From Botryotinia globosa (lineage: Eukaryota > Ascomycota > Leotiomycetes > Helotiales > Sclerotiniaceae): a DNA stretch of 64,000 nt. A program made the translations under genes and the position numbers. Below the pieces are notes generated by a model. It was not told the DNA's origin. It made no database searches and was given only the letters and a program-made list of their open reading frames with translations. Shown in pieces: positions 27,001 through 37,867 of this stretch. The stretch is from assembly GCA_014898425.1 (NCBI GenBank), contig RCSZ01000001.1, forward strand, positions 2,046,001 through 2,110,000, written 5' to 3'. Each line of letters starts with the position of its first letter. The first letter of the stretch is position 1.

Positions 27001-28484
27001 TCATACTACGTTCGCCACATCCCTCACCACCTGGACTTGCGATGTGACGGTGATTCCCCTCGCATCTCTTGATGACCTCGCCCCATCCTCACTCTCTATA
27101 CTTCCCTCACCATCACGACTTCCTCCTGTGCTCTGGAAATAGCTTTTATTGTTCGTCAGCTCGACTTCATCTGACTCCTCAATGCGAAAGTGCGACTGCT
27201 GCTTAAGAAAATTCGGTGTCTGGCTCAGATTTATATGGTGTGAGCCCTTTTGACTGGTCCCGGTATTGGAGCCCTTGTTGTGGATACCACGGAAGAGAGG
27301 CGCATATGTTGGTAGACAAGCGCCGATAATTGCGACTGAGGGCTCTAAGCTGGACCACCCGAAAGCAGGGCCAAGGATGAATGATATGTCGACTGCGGTG
27401 GTCAGAAGCGTGAGGTAGTAGATGCGTACTATACTGGCAACACAGACACTAGACGGGTTAGCACGGACGGGTAAATACTGGAGAGTGCTTACAAGCTACC
27501 AAGCAACATTATACCCGTGACAGAAGCCTTCTTGCGTTTGTTCATGTGGAGTTTCAAAATACGAGGAATTGGGACGATCAGGATGATAACATCATTGATC
27601 ATGTTAACAATTCCAAAGACCAGAAAAAATAACAAAGTATCAATGCACTTTCCTTCTGTCGCGCCGGCGTATTTCATCCAGAAGAAATTCAATGGGCGAC
27701 AGGCAACTGCCATTACGATCCACATAATAATGGGATAGGCGCAGGTAAAGGTTGTGGCAACCCAGTACATTATAGTAAAGATGCGGTTAATAACTAGCAT
27801 ATTGCCTTCGCCTGTGTAGAACAATCGCCGGTAGAGGAGCAAGATACTGATCTTAGTTGATGTTACGGATGCAGCGTAGACCCAGGGCTCGGCAAATACA
27901 ACCTATGCATCTGCGTTAGAAAGAAGAGCACAACACTTGATGATGAAGACTCAATGCGAAGTGTCGCATCGTTTAAACATACCTTCAACAACACCATGAG
28001 CCGCGGTAATGTCGTCGACCACACATGTTTACCTGATCCATATGCTCCAGCTTTTCGAGTAGAAAACGTCAGTCTAAATTCTCAGGTATAGCTAGAATGT
28101 CACTGCTAAGTTCGGGAGTACTTACCAATAAGTGTTGTCGCCACGAGAGCACTGGTACAGATCTATCAAAGCCTTGCGTTAGAAACTGCGTATTCATTTT
28201 CTTGTCCGGGGTATAACGGCTGTGTGGAAGATGCAAAAGGAAGTCATTGCGATCAGAGAAAGAGCTGGACTTACAAGTCCTAAGACAACAAACCAGTCAT
28301 CGATAGCCAAACTATTCGCTCCACGCATAGTTCGGACATAGAAACGCAAGCATACTGCTGCAGCTGCTATTCCGAGCACCACACAAGACACGATGTCATA
28401 TGCCGTCGTTATGCTTTCATTTAAATCAACACCAGCAGCAGGCGGCCCGAAAACGAGTTCGATGGAGGGATCAACTCTCGACAT
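27001..28484 (-). CDS. Rhodopsin-domain (PTH11-like) seven-TM receptor-like protein
   Basis: Second member of the fungal rhodopsin-domain membrane family. Five exons: 28484-28275, 28162-28126, 28050-27983, 27902-27493 and 27448-27001, giving 390 residues, all junctions in phase. Visible landmarks are TM1 after AYDIVSCVVLG, the AIDDWFVVLG motif, YGSGKHVW in the first extracellular loop, TKISILLLYRRLF in TM3, a loop with CRPLNFFW and CIDT (likely disulphide Cys pair), PIPRILKLHMNKRKK after TM5, and the closing SLEPSVAIIGACLPT in TM7. The ~130-residue hydrophilic tail is Ser/Thr/Glu-rich and presumably cytoplasmic. The last intron is only 44 bp but has a good GCTAAC branch site. It is transcribed divergently from the acyltransferase gene starting at 30180, so co-regulation is possible. 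Ligand unknown. Confidence 0.87.
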
Positions 28485-30179
28485 AGTAATATAAATTGAT
28501 TTGGCCAACAATTAATGTACAAGTCAATTTTCCCCCATAAAGCGATTTCAACGTAAAAATTGGCGGTCCCATTCGATCGGAATTCCTGCGATGGTTATAT
28601 GCAGGTGAAGGTCCCGCTGATCATTTCCTGGAGACTCATGGTAAAAATTCTCACACCTGGGGATACCTGATATGTAGGGATTTGTGTTCTGAGAAGATGC
28701 GATTTTTACAGCATTGCCATTGGTAGTTCTGCTTGTGCTGACAACGTCTCAAACTTCTACCATCTGTTGATGCAATCTCCCACCCTTGATCAGAGATCAT
28801 GATTCATTCGAAGGATTGGGCCCACAAGACAGTGAGCGTCTTCTTCTGAATGGCCTCATCCCTTGGCTTTGCCCCAATTAACTCAATCGAGTCAGGGTGG
28901 TGCGCGAAAAATCCGCAATGTGCGATGCGTACCCGCCAACTATAGTTTCACAATTAATCCATGATACCTGCAGTGATCTTAGGCAGCTAGGTCGATTTGT
29001 TTCTTTTTAAGATATGCTCGAGATGTGTTTTATGTTTTATGTTTTTTTCATTTTGATATTTATGTTGATGTTTTGTGTTGACCCTTGAATTATTATGCAA
29101 CATAAACCATAAGCGACTGCCGGTGAAACTACGGGACAGTGACAATGCTATGGGTTGACCGTTAGACTATCCCGTACTGGACCTAGTCTAGTCACGGAGT
29201 TTTCTTTTTCTCCAACAGAGTTCCACACTTCCCTCCTTTTAGACTTTCCAAGGTTCACACAAGAAGTAAGAATCACCACAAATACAGGTCGACCCTATCA
29301 GTCATGATTCATCCCAGCAATTGCGATACTATCCGCTGAAAAAGATGGGTTTGAGTTTCCCACTATCCCCTACAAAGGAGCAATTTCTTGAATTCTCTCG
29401 AGATCCTGCATCAGCTGTCAGAATGCAAGTAGGAACTCGATCCGTGCTCGTGTACCCCTGGACAATCATTGCTACATCAAACCTTATCCAATTTTACTTG
29501 CTCGACCTATATTCGATTGTGGAGTATCTCTACTATATCCCCAATTTCTGTTCAAGGAAGGGAACGTGGCGGAAAACCCCATTCTCATTCCGCCGCTGGC
29601 TCATGGATGATCAATCGGGCAATAGCTCCCGTTTGGTATTGTCCACAGTCTATTCCATCACCAATGACATTTACTATGTCTTAAGCAAGTTGGTTGTGAG
29701 GGCCGGCTAGCATCCCAATTAGGATGATCAAGCAATCTAGTGCGCCGATAGTTCGTCTCGGTACTATCCCAATGAAGGGTATCAAGAGATTAGATGTGGA
29801 TAGGCTTCATCATTCATATCCGTCTCGACTCTCGAAGTCGGGAAGTGGATCGACGGGTACACTAAAGTGCCCTTATTTCAGTGAGTTGAAGGGGTTTGAT
29901 AGCAAAGTTTTTGTGTACAATACAGGTTGTTGCGCGGAATCTGCGTTTGTTTGACATCCCGATTGATCTGCAGTACGGCGTTGCTAATCTAGACTTTGCA
30001 ATCTGAATTATCGGAGATACCGTGATAAGAGGCTAATTAGAAACAATCGAGTGCTCTCACTAGAACATCTGTAAATAACAGCACGTTGTTCCCCTTTTTC
30101 GTCGTCTATCGTCTATCGAAGTCTCTTTTAAGACATCTTCTGCAAAAAACAACCTCTTACATACCAATAATCACTCGCC
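28485..30179. other. Divergent promoter region
   Basis: Between the receptor gene (-) and the acyltransferase gene (+). One plus-strand frame, 29345-29710 (121 codons from ATG), is moderately protein-like, with a hydrophobic Tyr/Leu-rich middle. It has no recognised family and I do not call it a gene. No repeats or RIP signature seen. Confidence 0.45.
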
Positions 30180-31640
30180 ATGGACGCAGCATCTAAAGCA
30201 CCGCCTCTTCTTGCCTCTGAGCTTATAGGGCCCAAGGGATGGATCCGAAGTATGATGTGCCTCGAGTTGGCAGCAGACTACGATGCTGAGAACATCTCAT
30301 CAATGCTGCGAACAGCATGGAGTAGTTTCAAAGAGCGAACACCAATGGTCGGTGTTGAGGCCGTGCCTGCAGACCCCGATCTAAAGCCCGCTGGGCAGCT
30401 AAAGCTACAACCTTACCGCGATGGCGAGATTGAAGATTTCATAGTCAAGGATCACCGTAACGATAGCACAGCACCTTCATTTAGTCAGTTGAAGGATCAA
30501 GGATTTCCCAATGCAGCCATGGACGATGAAAAATTGTGCATGCGTGGCCGAGTTGGAGAATGGCCTCAATTTGGCGTCGATCGCCTAGCAACTCAGATGA
30601 TGCAAGCCAACTTGATCAAGGGTGGATTACTGCTCAACCACTTGTGCTTCCATTCGTATGCCGATGGACTATCCATGTGGAAATTAACCGAGCTCTTTGC
30701 TGAAGATTTACGCCGAGCACAGGGGTTGAATATTGAGAAACCAGTTGAGATTCAAGTTGCGGACAGAGCCAAAATCTTGCAGAGCACCGGAGAAAACGTG
30801 TGCGCCAATTTTGCAGAGGAGCACACAGAATTCATCCATTTACCTTTCACTCCTCCTGGACTCCCCGAGGCTCTAACGAAAGGAGAAAGCCATGCTCACG
30901 TGTATCGATTTACACCAGAAGCCATCCGAGCGCTCAAGGAAGAGTGCTCACCAGCAAAGATATCATCTAGTCTCAAGGACAAGATCCCACAAGAACAACT
31001 ACCAAAATTCGTCTCCACCAATGACGTCCTATCTGCACTGATCTGGAAATCCATCCAGAGTGCCGAACACCCAGATCATTCAGCCCTCGACCCCAGTAAG
31101 CTCTCGATAGGAATGGTCGCCTTAGACGCACGACGCCGCGTTCACGTGCCCATTCATCCACATACACTGGGTAACATCATAGGATTTACCACTGCAGTTT
31201 TACCAATTTCTCAACTGATTTCCAAAGATACTCCGCTAGCTGATATCGCATGCTTGGTACGACAAGGTGTCAATAAGTGTGGAAGCACATATTACGATGA
31301 AATGGCGCACTACGTAGAGCGCGCGGACGACGTGAATAGGATCGCTGGCACGGCATTCCTCGACATGCCTGGTAGCAATGTGCTATTCAGCAACTGGAGC
31401 GATTTTGACTTTTACAGCATTGAATGGGGTCCTACATTCGGCGATCGTATCAAATCTTTGCGATTCCCTGCTGGTGGTGTCTGTGCCGGCTTCCAGGTGA
31501 TCTTGCCATCTCCTGCGGACGCGCCCCAGGGAACAGTGGAAGTGCTTGTTAGTGCGTCAAACCAAGCGTGGCCGCGATTGTTGCGCGATGAGACTCTCCA
31601 TCGCTTTGCTCATAATGCTACGAAGGTACCATTCCAGTGA
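30180..31640 (+). CDS. BAHD / trichothecene 3-O-acetyltransferase-like acyltransferase
   Basis: Acyl-CoA-dependent O- (or N-) acyltransferase of the transferase family (PF02458 type), typical of fungal secondary-metabolite tailoring or detoxification. Intronless, 486 residues, ATG at 30180 in a good context (CTCGCCATGG). The catalytic HXXXD motif is HSYAD (His158, Asp162). A degenerate DFGWG-like block occurs as DFYSIEWG near residue 410. The N-terminal half has the usual strand-rich LxPxG-like beginning, and the second half carries TNDVLSALIW and GNIIGFTT, both family landmarks. There is no signal peptide, so it is probably cytosolic. It lies next to the FAD monooxygenase on the same strand and a divergent receptor-like gene, which fits a small tailoring cluster. 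Substrate not predictable. Confidence 0.88.
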   Translation: MDAASKAPPLLASELIGPKGWIRSMMCLELAADYDAENISSMLRTAWSSFKERTPMVGVEAVPADPDLKPAGQLKLQPYRDGEIEDFIVKDHRNDSTAPSFSQLKDQGFPNAAMDDEKLCMRGRVGEWPQFGVDRLATQMMQANLIKGGLLLNHLCFHSYADGLSMWKLTELFAEDLRRAQGLNIEKPVEIQVADRAKILQSTGENVCANFAEEHTEFIHLPFTPPGLPEALTKGESHAHVYRFTPEAIRALKEECSPAKISSSLKDKIPQEQLPKFVSTNDVLSALIWKSIQSAEHPDHSALDPSKLSIGMVALDARRRVHVPIHPHTLGNIIGFTTAVLPISQLISKDTPLADIACLVRQGVNKCGSTYYDEMAHYVERADDVNRIAGTAFLDMPGSNVLFSNWSDFDFYSIEWGPTFGDRIKSLRFPAGGVCAGFQVILPSPADAPQGTVEVLVSASNQAWPRLLRDETLHRFAHNATKVPFQ

Positions 31641-32903
31641 GGCTGGTATGTGTATGTCTAGAGGATCCTAATGCTTGAGATACCACAGTAGATTTCTAGC
31701 TGCTTGTAGTTGGTATGCTATGTTTATTTAGTAATCAGAATTGACACTTATTAGTTGTACAAACATCTCTCCCACGTGTGCACTGTGCAAGGAGTTGAAC
31801 TTTAATGGATCTGCAGCGGTGTTAAGTGTGACAGTTTGACAGCGCCGAAAAGCTAACCTGCTCCACCACAATGTGACAGGGCTAGGTATATGGCCGCATG
31901 GTTTGTGCACTGCGTCCTAGACTCCTAGATAGGAACTGCTCATCCGAAAACTCTGGAACTTCACACTTTTCATTTGAACGTGCTCCTTCAGGCTTCAACT
32001 GCCTATTCTGTCATCCTGCTCGTATGCTACTATTAATAAGTCCGAATAAAGACGTTATTTTGCGTCTTTAGACACTCTTAGCTTCGTATTATCCTAACAT
32101 CAATAAGCAGAGCCGAGATATCCAAACAAATGAATACAACGACTCATGAGTCATGTAAGTTATAGCCTTAATCTCGCTCCGGGGAGATAATCATGTAAGA
32201 CGACATAGCAGGGATTTAGGAAGGAGCTGAGCGCCAGCCGGCGGATATTCCACTAGAAACAATTGAGGCCGTTTCAACTCTCCATGCTGCCACAGGGAGA
32301 TCTTTTTATCTCAACAGTCCAATTCGTGCCGGATGTAACTGCTGAGGAAAAGTACGGTCAAGATTGGTCAAGATCTGCAGTCGATAGATAGAGAAACCTG
32401 GCACCGCGAAAGCCCCTGATCATCATATCCAGAATGTAATTGTCAACATATGTCATGTCACAGTTGAAGACTTATTATTTTCCGCCTTCACACTATTTAT
32501 TGATGCAGGGTCATTTGGTCAGGGGAATGCCTTTTTACAGGTGCAGGTGTTTAAAGGTAAGAGAAGAGCCTCAGGAGCGACTGATGAAAATTATACATGG
32601 TCATCAGCACAAGTGGACATGTGAAGCTATTCGCATTTCGAACATCTAGACAATTTCCTCAAATGCTTAGTGAAAAATGCACGGTAGCAAACTCACCCAA
32701 ACAAGTTAATGGTGACTGGCACTGACTGCGTTGTCAAGTCTTTCTCCATATTTCATACGTCCTCATAATTCTGAAGCTAGCAGGGGAAAAAGTGGAATTG
32801 CGGTAAAAAAACTACGGAGTACAAACTCAAAAGCAAAAAGTCTCTATTCTTGCTTTCCATTCCAGAATTCGAGACGAGCCACACGATCATGCATTTAAGC
32901 AAA
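31641..32903. other. Intergenic stretch between acyltransferase and monooxygenase
   Basis: Contains the acyltransferase 3' UTR and the monooxygenase promoter. Only small, featureless open frames occur. Nothing else is seen. Confidence 0.5.
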
Positions 32904-34362
32904 ATGACAGAAGCGCAGCGTCCATTTAAGGTGCTCATTGCAGGCGGCTCAGTAGCAGGTCTCTCGCTAGCCAATGCACTCGAGCGCGCTGGAATCGATT
33001 TCGAATTATTCGAGAAACGAGAAGTAGCACCACAACTCGGACAGTCTATTCTGCTACTTCCTTGCACCATTCTGGTTCACGAACAATTAGGCATAGACAA
33101 ACCAACTCATGAGGCTGGAATTCCAATCGGAGTTCGTGAGCACTGGGATCACGAGGGCAATCTATTTTGCTCTTCGGATGAATTAATTCGTCTCCAGGAA
33201 GTGTAAGTGGACATTCGCCTCAGCTTTCGTTCACCACGAGCCAAAAAAGCGAATGCAAGTCAGCTGATCAGACTAAAGCCAAAAACGACCTGTATATTTT
33301 ATAGACCGTAGGGTCTATCTCCAGAACCTATACAACGGTCTCAATGAGTCCTCGAAGTCGAAAGTCCATGAACATGAGGGCTTAGAGTCATTTACCGAGC
33401 ACGAGAATGGAGTAACTCTGAGGACCGACAAAGGCAATGTCATTGAAGGCAGCATTATAGTGGGTGCCGACGGTGTGCACAGCCATGTGCGTCAGCAAAC
33501 GGCGAAGCTGCTCAAAACGATTGATCCCGAGAGTTCCGAGATCATGGCTGCGGGATTCGATAACCGATTCCGGATTCTGACATGCACGTCACGGAACTAC
33601 TTTATTGATGACCCAAAGAAGCAGTTCTTAGAGAACGGTGTTGCTGCTAACTCCTATTTTCCGGAGCATGGTGTTGGAGGTATCGCTGTAGCTGGAATGG
33701 ACGGAAAGATATTCTGGGGCATTTATATTGCGAACGATAAGCAGATGCCTTATCCTAGCCCGCGATATGGACAGGTAAGTTTTGTGTTTCATGACCATGA
33801 CTCGAGAATGTTCCAGAAGTGCTAACAATACTCGTGCTAGGCCGACATGGACGAAGCCATCAAGAAATGGGGACATCTTCGCCCCATACCCGCCTTCACT
33901 TTTAACGATCTATGGGCCAACCTCGTTGACTCCACCATGGTACCCATGGAAGAAGGCGTCTTAGCCACAAAGTGGCATTCAGGCGGGAGAACCGTTCTCG
34001 TGGGTGATGCCGTCCACAAAGCAGCATCGAATCTCGGGCTTGGCGGAAATCTTTGCGTCGACGACGTGTGCTGTCTAGTCAATGGTCTACACACACTTCT
34101 CGAAAGAAACAAGACACCAAGCACGTCCGAAATCGTCAAAGTCTTTGAGAGCTATGAGCGAGCGGAGCGACCTCGTGCTAATTTCGTTTGCAAGGCCTCT
34201 GGGGTATACGCTGGGTTCGAAACTATGAGTAGATGGTACTCTAAGCTTTTCCAATTCATCTTTCCCTGGATTCCATCAACCATTAAGATGCGCATCTTTT
34301 CTAGATTTGATAGTAGTGCGCCTATTTTGAGCTTTTTACCCGTTCCCGCGCCCCGTGTTTAA
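32904..34362 (+). CDS. FAD-dependent monooxygenase (PaxM/salicylate-hydroxylase-like)
   Basis: Flavin monooxygenase/epoxidase of the FAD_binding_3 family, often found in fungal indole-diterpene and meroterpenoid pathways. Three exons: 32904-33202, 33312-33774 and 33841-34362, giving 427 residues; an upstream in-frame ATG at 32889 would add five residues. Motifs are the dinucleotide-binding VLIAGGSVAGLSLANALERAG near the N-terminus, FEKRE for the ribose contact, GADGVHSHVR (DG motif), and GRTVLVGDAVHKAASNLGLG (GD motif). The C-terminus is hydrophobic (FQFIFPWIPS), suggesting a membrane anchor as in PaxM-type enzymes. The second acceptor is the AG at 33310-33311; the earlier AG gives a stop. 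The gene ends about 100 bp before the transposon island, so its 3' UTR abuts a RIP-affected region, but the coding sequence itself shows no RIP-like decay. Confidence 0.88.
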
Positions 34363-34463
34363 ATTGGATACTATCTTCCAAATTTGACATGTTTTTAAAG
34401 TTTAGATTCCCATAATAGATAATAAAACTTAATTCTCAAACGTCTTAACATGAACTCTGTGCG

Positions 34464-34499
34464 ACTACCGAGGCCCATTTGAATCGTTTTGCTAATACC
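34464..34499 (+). repeat. Left arm of 36-bp inverted repeat bracketing the AT-rich island
   Basis: The reverse complement of this segment matches 44580-44615 at 33 of 36 positions. The three differences are all transitions. It contains the shared core AGGCCCATTTGAATC. The AT-rich sequence begins just inside it. Confidence 0.85.
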
Positions 34500-34569
34500 C
34501 GAAAAATAAAGTTTTATATAGACTAAAAGTGTATTTAGAATTTAGTAGTGTACTTATAATAATAAGAAT

Positions 34570-35195
34570 ATTTAATTCAATATATAATCTTCAAAAAATA
34601 TATAAAAGAAAAAGAAAAAATATATTATCATTAATTAGAATTCTGTCAAGGTCGCAAGGTTTAATAAAGCATGTGATGATTAGGCGCTAGGCACATAGTG
34701 AGAGGCCCTCGAGCCTACTTCGTACCTCGGGTCTATCTTATATCGAAAGCTCTAAAAACCTACCTTATATCTCGGGCCCTTATATTGAAAGCAATCCGCA
34801 TACATAAATTATATTCCTTTTATAATTTAAAAAGATTAATGAAAAGTCTTTGTATTATACACATATATTAAATTAATTCATTACTTTTATCTACTCTAAC
34901 AAATTCAAGAAATCGATTGATATAATTCTTTTTAAATTATCTCAAAAATTGAAATTTATATTTAATATAAAAGTATTTATATAAGAAAAGATTAAATATT
35001 GAAATAATGTTATTATTCAAGTTCATTTAAATACTTGTTATATTGAATATAAATTTCAATTTTTGAAATAATTTAAATACTTGTTATATTGAATATAAAT
35101 TTCAATTTTTGAAATAATTTAAAACTAATTACATTAATCGATTTCTTGAATTCTAATTAATAATAATATCATCTTTTTTTTAAGATTGTATATTG
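34570..35195. repeat. Old palindrome interrupted by solo LTR copy 1
   Basis: Once the solo LTR (34644-34901) is removed, the left arm (34570-34643 plus 34902-34971) pairs with the right arm (35084-35195) as an imperfect inverted repeat of over 100 bp, around a short spacer. The best-conserved part has arms 34902-34971 and 35084-35153, including TTCAAGAAATCGATT and its complement. A 46-bp unit is tandemly duplicated at 35025-35070 and 35071-35116, overlapping the right arm. A degenerate extra copy of the arm occurs near 36000-36090. Could be a fold-back element or rearranged transposon. Confidence 0.65.
34644..34901 (+). mobile_element. Solo LTR, copy 1 (TGTCAAGG family), TSD AATTC
   Basis: 258-bp repeat starting TGTCAAGGTC and ending CTCTAACA. 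It is flanked by perfect 5-bp direct repeats AATTC (34639-34643 and 34902-34906), as expected for an LTR-retrotransposon insertion reduced to one LTR. It is homologous to 35286-35940 (inverted) and 36720-36992. It sits inside the left arm of the palindrome at 34570-35195. Confidence 0.85.
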
Positions 35196-35285
35196 AATTT
35201 AAAAAAATTGATATTAAGTATATTAGTTGAAGTTTAATTAATTATAAAGTTTGTAGATTAGTTATAAGGTTTGATTAATTATAAG

Positions 35286-35940
35286 TGTTAGAATAGATAA
35301 TAGTAATGAATCAACTTAGGTATATTGTAGTACAGCAAAACCTCTCTATAAGGATCCCCTCTATAAGGATAACCTCTATTATCCTTATTTTTTTTTGGTC
35401 CCAAAAATTTTTAGGGCTAAAAAAGGCCTATATTCTTAAAACCCCTTTAATAAGGATATCCTTATATTTTTCGGTTCCAAGATCACGTGTATCCTTATTG
35501 AACCAATAAAATCATCAGGATTTGAGCTATAATATAATATTATATAGAGAATTTAGTCACATATTATAGAAATAGAAAAATTTCCGAAATTGTCACGGAA
35601 TATGACTCGATCGGGATTAAGCGGAAATTAATTACTACTAGGTCGGGATTAGTCGGATACCTCTATATAAGGATAACTCTATATATCCTTAAAAATGACT
35701 ACAAAAACCGGTATCCTTATAGAGAGGTTTTGCTGTACTATATAAAGACTTTTCATTGATTCTTTTAAATTATAAAAAGTATACAATTTATAGATAGCGG
35801 GTTGCCTTCGATACAAGGGCCCGAGGTAAGAGATTAGGTTTTCGGAATATTCGAAAAAGAAAGAGGTCCGAGGTATGAAGTGGACCCAAGGGTCTCTCAC
35901 TACATGGCCTCACGTGCCTTATAACCTTGTGACCTTGACA
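35286..35940 (-). mobile_element. Solo LTR, copy 2 (inverted), TSD ATAAG, split by a MITE
   Basis: Minus-strand copy of the TGTCAAGG-family LTR, read from 35940 (TGTCAAGGTCACAAGG) down to TCTAACA at 35286. It is flanked by perfect ATAAG direct repeats (35281-35285 and 35941-35945). It is split by the 403-bp MITE at 35333-35735; without the MITE and one TA the LTR is 250 bp. Confidence 0.85.
35333..35735. mobile_element. 403-bp MITE with 23-bp TIRs and TA target duplication
   Basis: The ends are perfect 23-bp inverted repeats beginning CAGCAAAACCTCTCTATAAG, and TA dinucleotides flank both sides (35331-35332 and 35736-35737). This matches a Tc1/mariner-superfamily, Fot1/pogo-like non-autonomous element (inference from TA site and CAG-start TIR). 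Subterminal CTCTATAAGGATA-like units recur inside. It has no coding capacity and is visibly less AT-rich than its host LTR, so it probably arrived later. Confidence 0.85.
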
Positions 35941-36719
35941 ATAAGATCTGATATTTGAGATATGAATAGAAAACAATTTAATGTTTATAAATAAAATTCT
36001 ATTATTTAAATTGGATTTTAATTTTAATTTTTGAAATAATTTAAAAATAATTACATCATTTGATTTTTTAGATTTTAATTAATAATAATATCTTTGTGAG
36101 AAGTTTTTTTTCTTTTCATTTTATATATTCTTTTAAAATTTTATACTAAATTAAATAAATTTCTTTAATATTATAAAATTTGATTTTTTGATTTGAAATA
36201 AATGAAATAAGAAATCCTTATTCAAATTCTTTTATTTGTTATTTATTAATTTCTATATAGAAAAAAAACTACTCAAAAAATTATATATTAGAATTTAAAT
36301 ATTAATATATTTCTTATAAGAAATTCTGAAATAAATTTAAAATTATATAAATAATATTAAGAAAAAAAGCTTTTTAATAATGTTGAGTTGATCTAGTAAC
36401 TTGTAAGAGGGTGTATATACAAAAAGTATATAGGATTAAAATGATATCGAATTAATATCTGTCCTTTTTATATAAAGGGAGCATTACTAAGCTATATATA
36501 CCTAGGTATGTTCTACTCTACATATATATACACTTCATGCGAAAGTAGGGTTAGAACGTGATCTAGTCACATGTTTCAATAATTAGATAGAATTCTATTT
36601 TTCAGGTATTAGTAATCTCACTTTCAAACTCTCTTAGTCGATAAAATGTTTTTAATTAGAATTCTAAATAATATTTTAATATTGTGGCTTATTAATGATC
36701 GAATTTTTTCAACTAATTA

Positions 36720-36992
36720 TGTCAAGGTCACAAGGTTATAAGTCACGTGAGGCCATATGGCGGGAGACCCTCGAGCCCCTTTTGTATTACAGTTTCCTTC
36801 GTTTCAGAATATTCTACAAATCTCTTTCTTTTCCAAGATATTCCAAAAACCTAATCTCTAACCTCGAGCCCTCATATCAAAATCAACCCGCTTACTATAA
36901 ATTATATACTTTCAATAGTTTTAGAAAAATAATGAAAAGTCTTATTTCAAAATATACCTAAAGTTAATTCATTGCTATTATCTACTCTAACA
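36720..36992 (+). mobile_element. Solo LTR, copy 3 (TGTCAAGG family), TSD AATTA
   Basis: 273-bp plus-strand copy starting TGTCAAGGTCACAAGG and ending CTCTAACA. It is flanked by perfect AATTA direct repeats (36715-36719 and 36993-36997). It keeps GAGGCC and CTCGAGCCC blocks shared with the other two copies. Confidence 0.85.
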
Positions 36993-37642
36993 AATTAAAG
37001 ATCAAAGAAAATATTTATCTTTTTAAAAATCTGAAAGTATTTGATTATATTTTTGATATATAATTTAATTCGTTTAGTAAAAATATTTTAACAATATATA
37101 TTATTCTTTCAATTATTATTTATGAAAAAATTAATTAATATATTTAAAAGAATTTACACCTTAAAATTTAATTAATAATATTATTTAAATTAATATTTAA
37201 ATTAATTGAGTATATAATTATTGTAATATTCAATTAAAAAGATTTTTTTTTTCAAATTAACACATTAAATTATTTTCAATAATTTTGTTTTATTAATATT
37301 AATATTAAGAATAATATTATTCAAATTGTTTTATTGAATTAAATATATTATTAGTTTTTTTAATAATTTTAATAATGTTAGGATTATATTATTGATAGAA
37401 ATTAAATAGCTTTTCAATTTGGAATTCAAAATGTTTTCAATTTAAAGTATTTGATTTCAAAATCTCAACTATATAATAATTATATAATATTCAATCTTTT
37501 TAAAATTAATAATAATCTTTATTATTTAAATTTTTATTTATATAAAAAGAAATGAAATAAATAATAAAATCTTTATAAAATATATATATTATTAAAAATA
37601 TTAATAATAGTAGATTTTGAAGTGCTATTAATAAATACTTAT

Positions 37643-37792
37643 TGTCAAGGTACGGGTAAAGACTTATATTATACTATAAGGGTTCTAAGTGCTATAAAAG
37701 GTTGAGGCCCTATTATAGGAAGTAGGGTACACTAAGGGTACACTAAAGGTTTGTACCTAAAGCACAAAGGCAATATAATTAGCATTATAACA
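37643..37792 (+). repeat. Left 150-bp LTR of the 6.6-kb element
   Basis: Begins TGTCAAGGTACGGG and ends ATTATAACA, where the right LTR has CCGTGACA. Its 3' half has about 17 positions with T or A where the right LTR keeps C or G. Confidence 0.88.
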
Positions 37793-37842
37793 ATATTCTT
37801 CTTTTAAGGTTTGTTTATCTTAAACAAATTAAGGTACAAAGT

Positions 37843-37867
37843 AACTTTGCTATTTTTTAGCAAAGTT
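37843..37867. repeat. 25-bp hairpin motif, copy 1
   Basis: Perfect palindrome with 10-bp arms AACTTTGCTA / TAGCAAAGTT and a 5-nt T loop, inside the LTR element. Related hairpins occur at 41815-41839 and 43919-43943. Confidence 0.8.
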
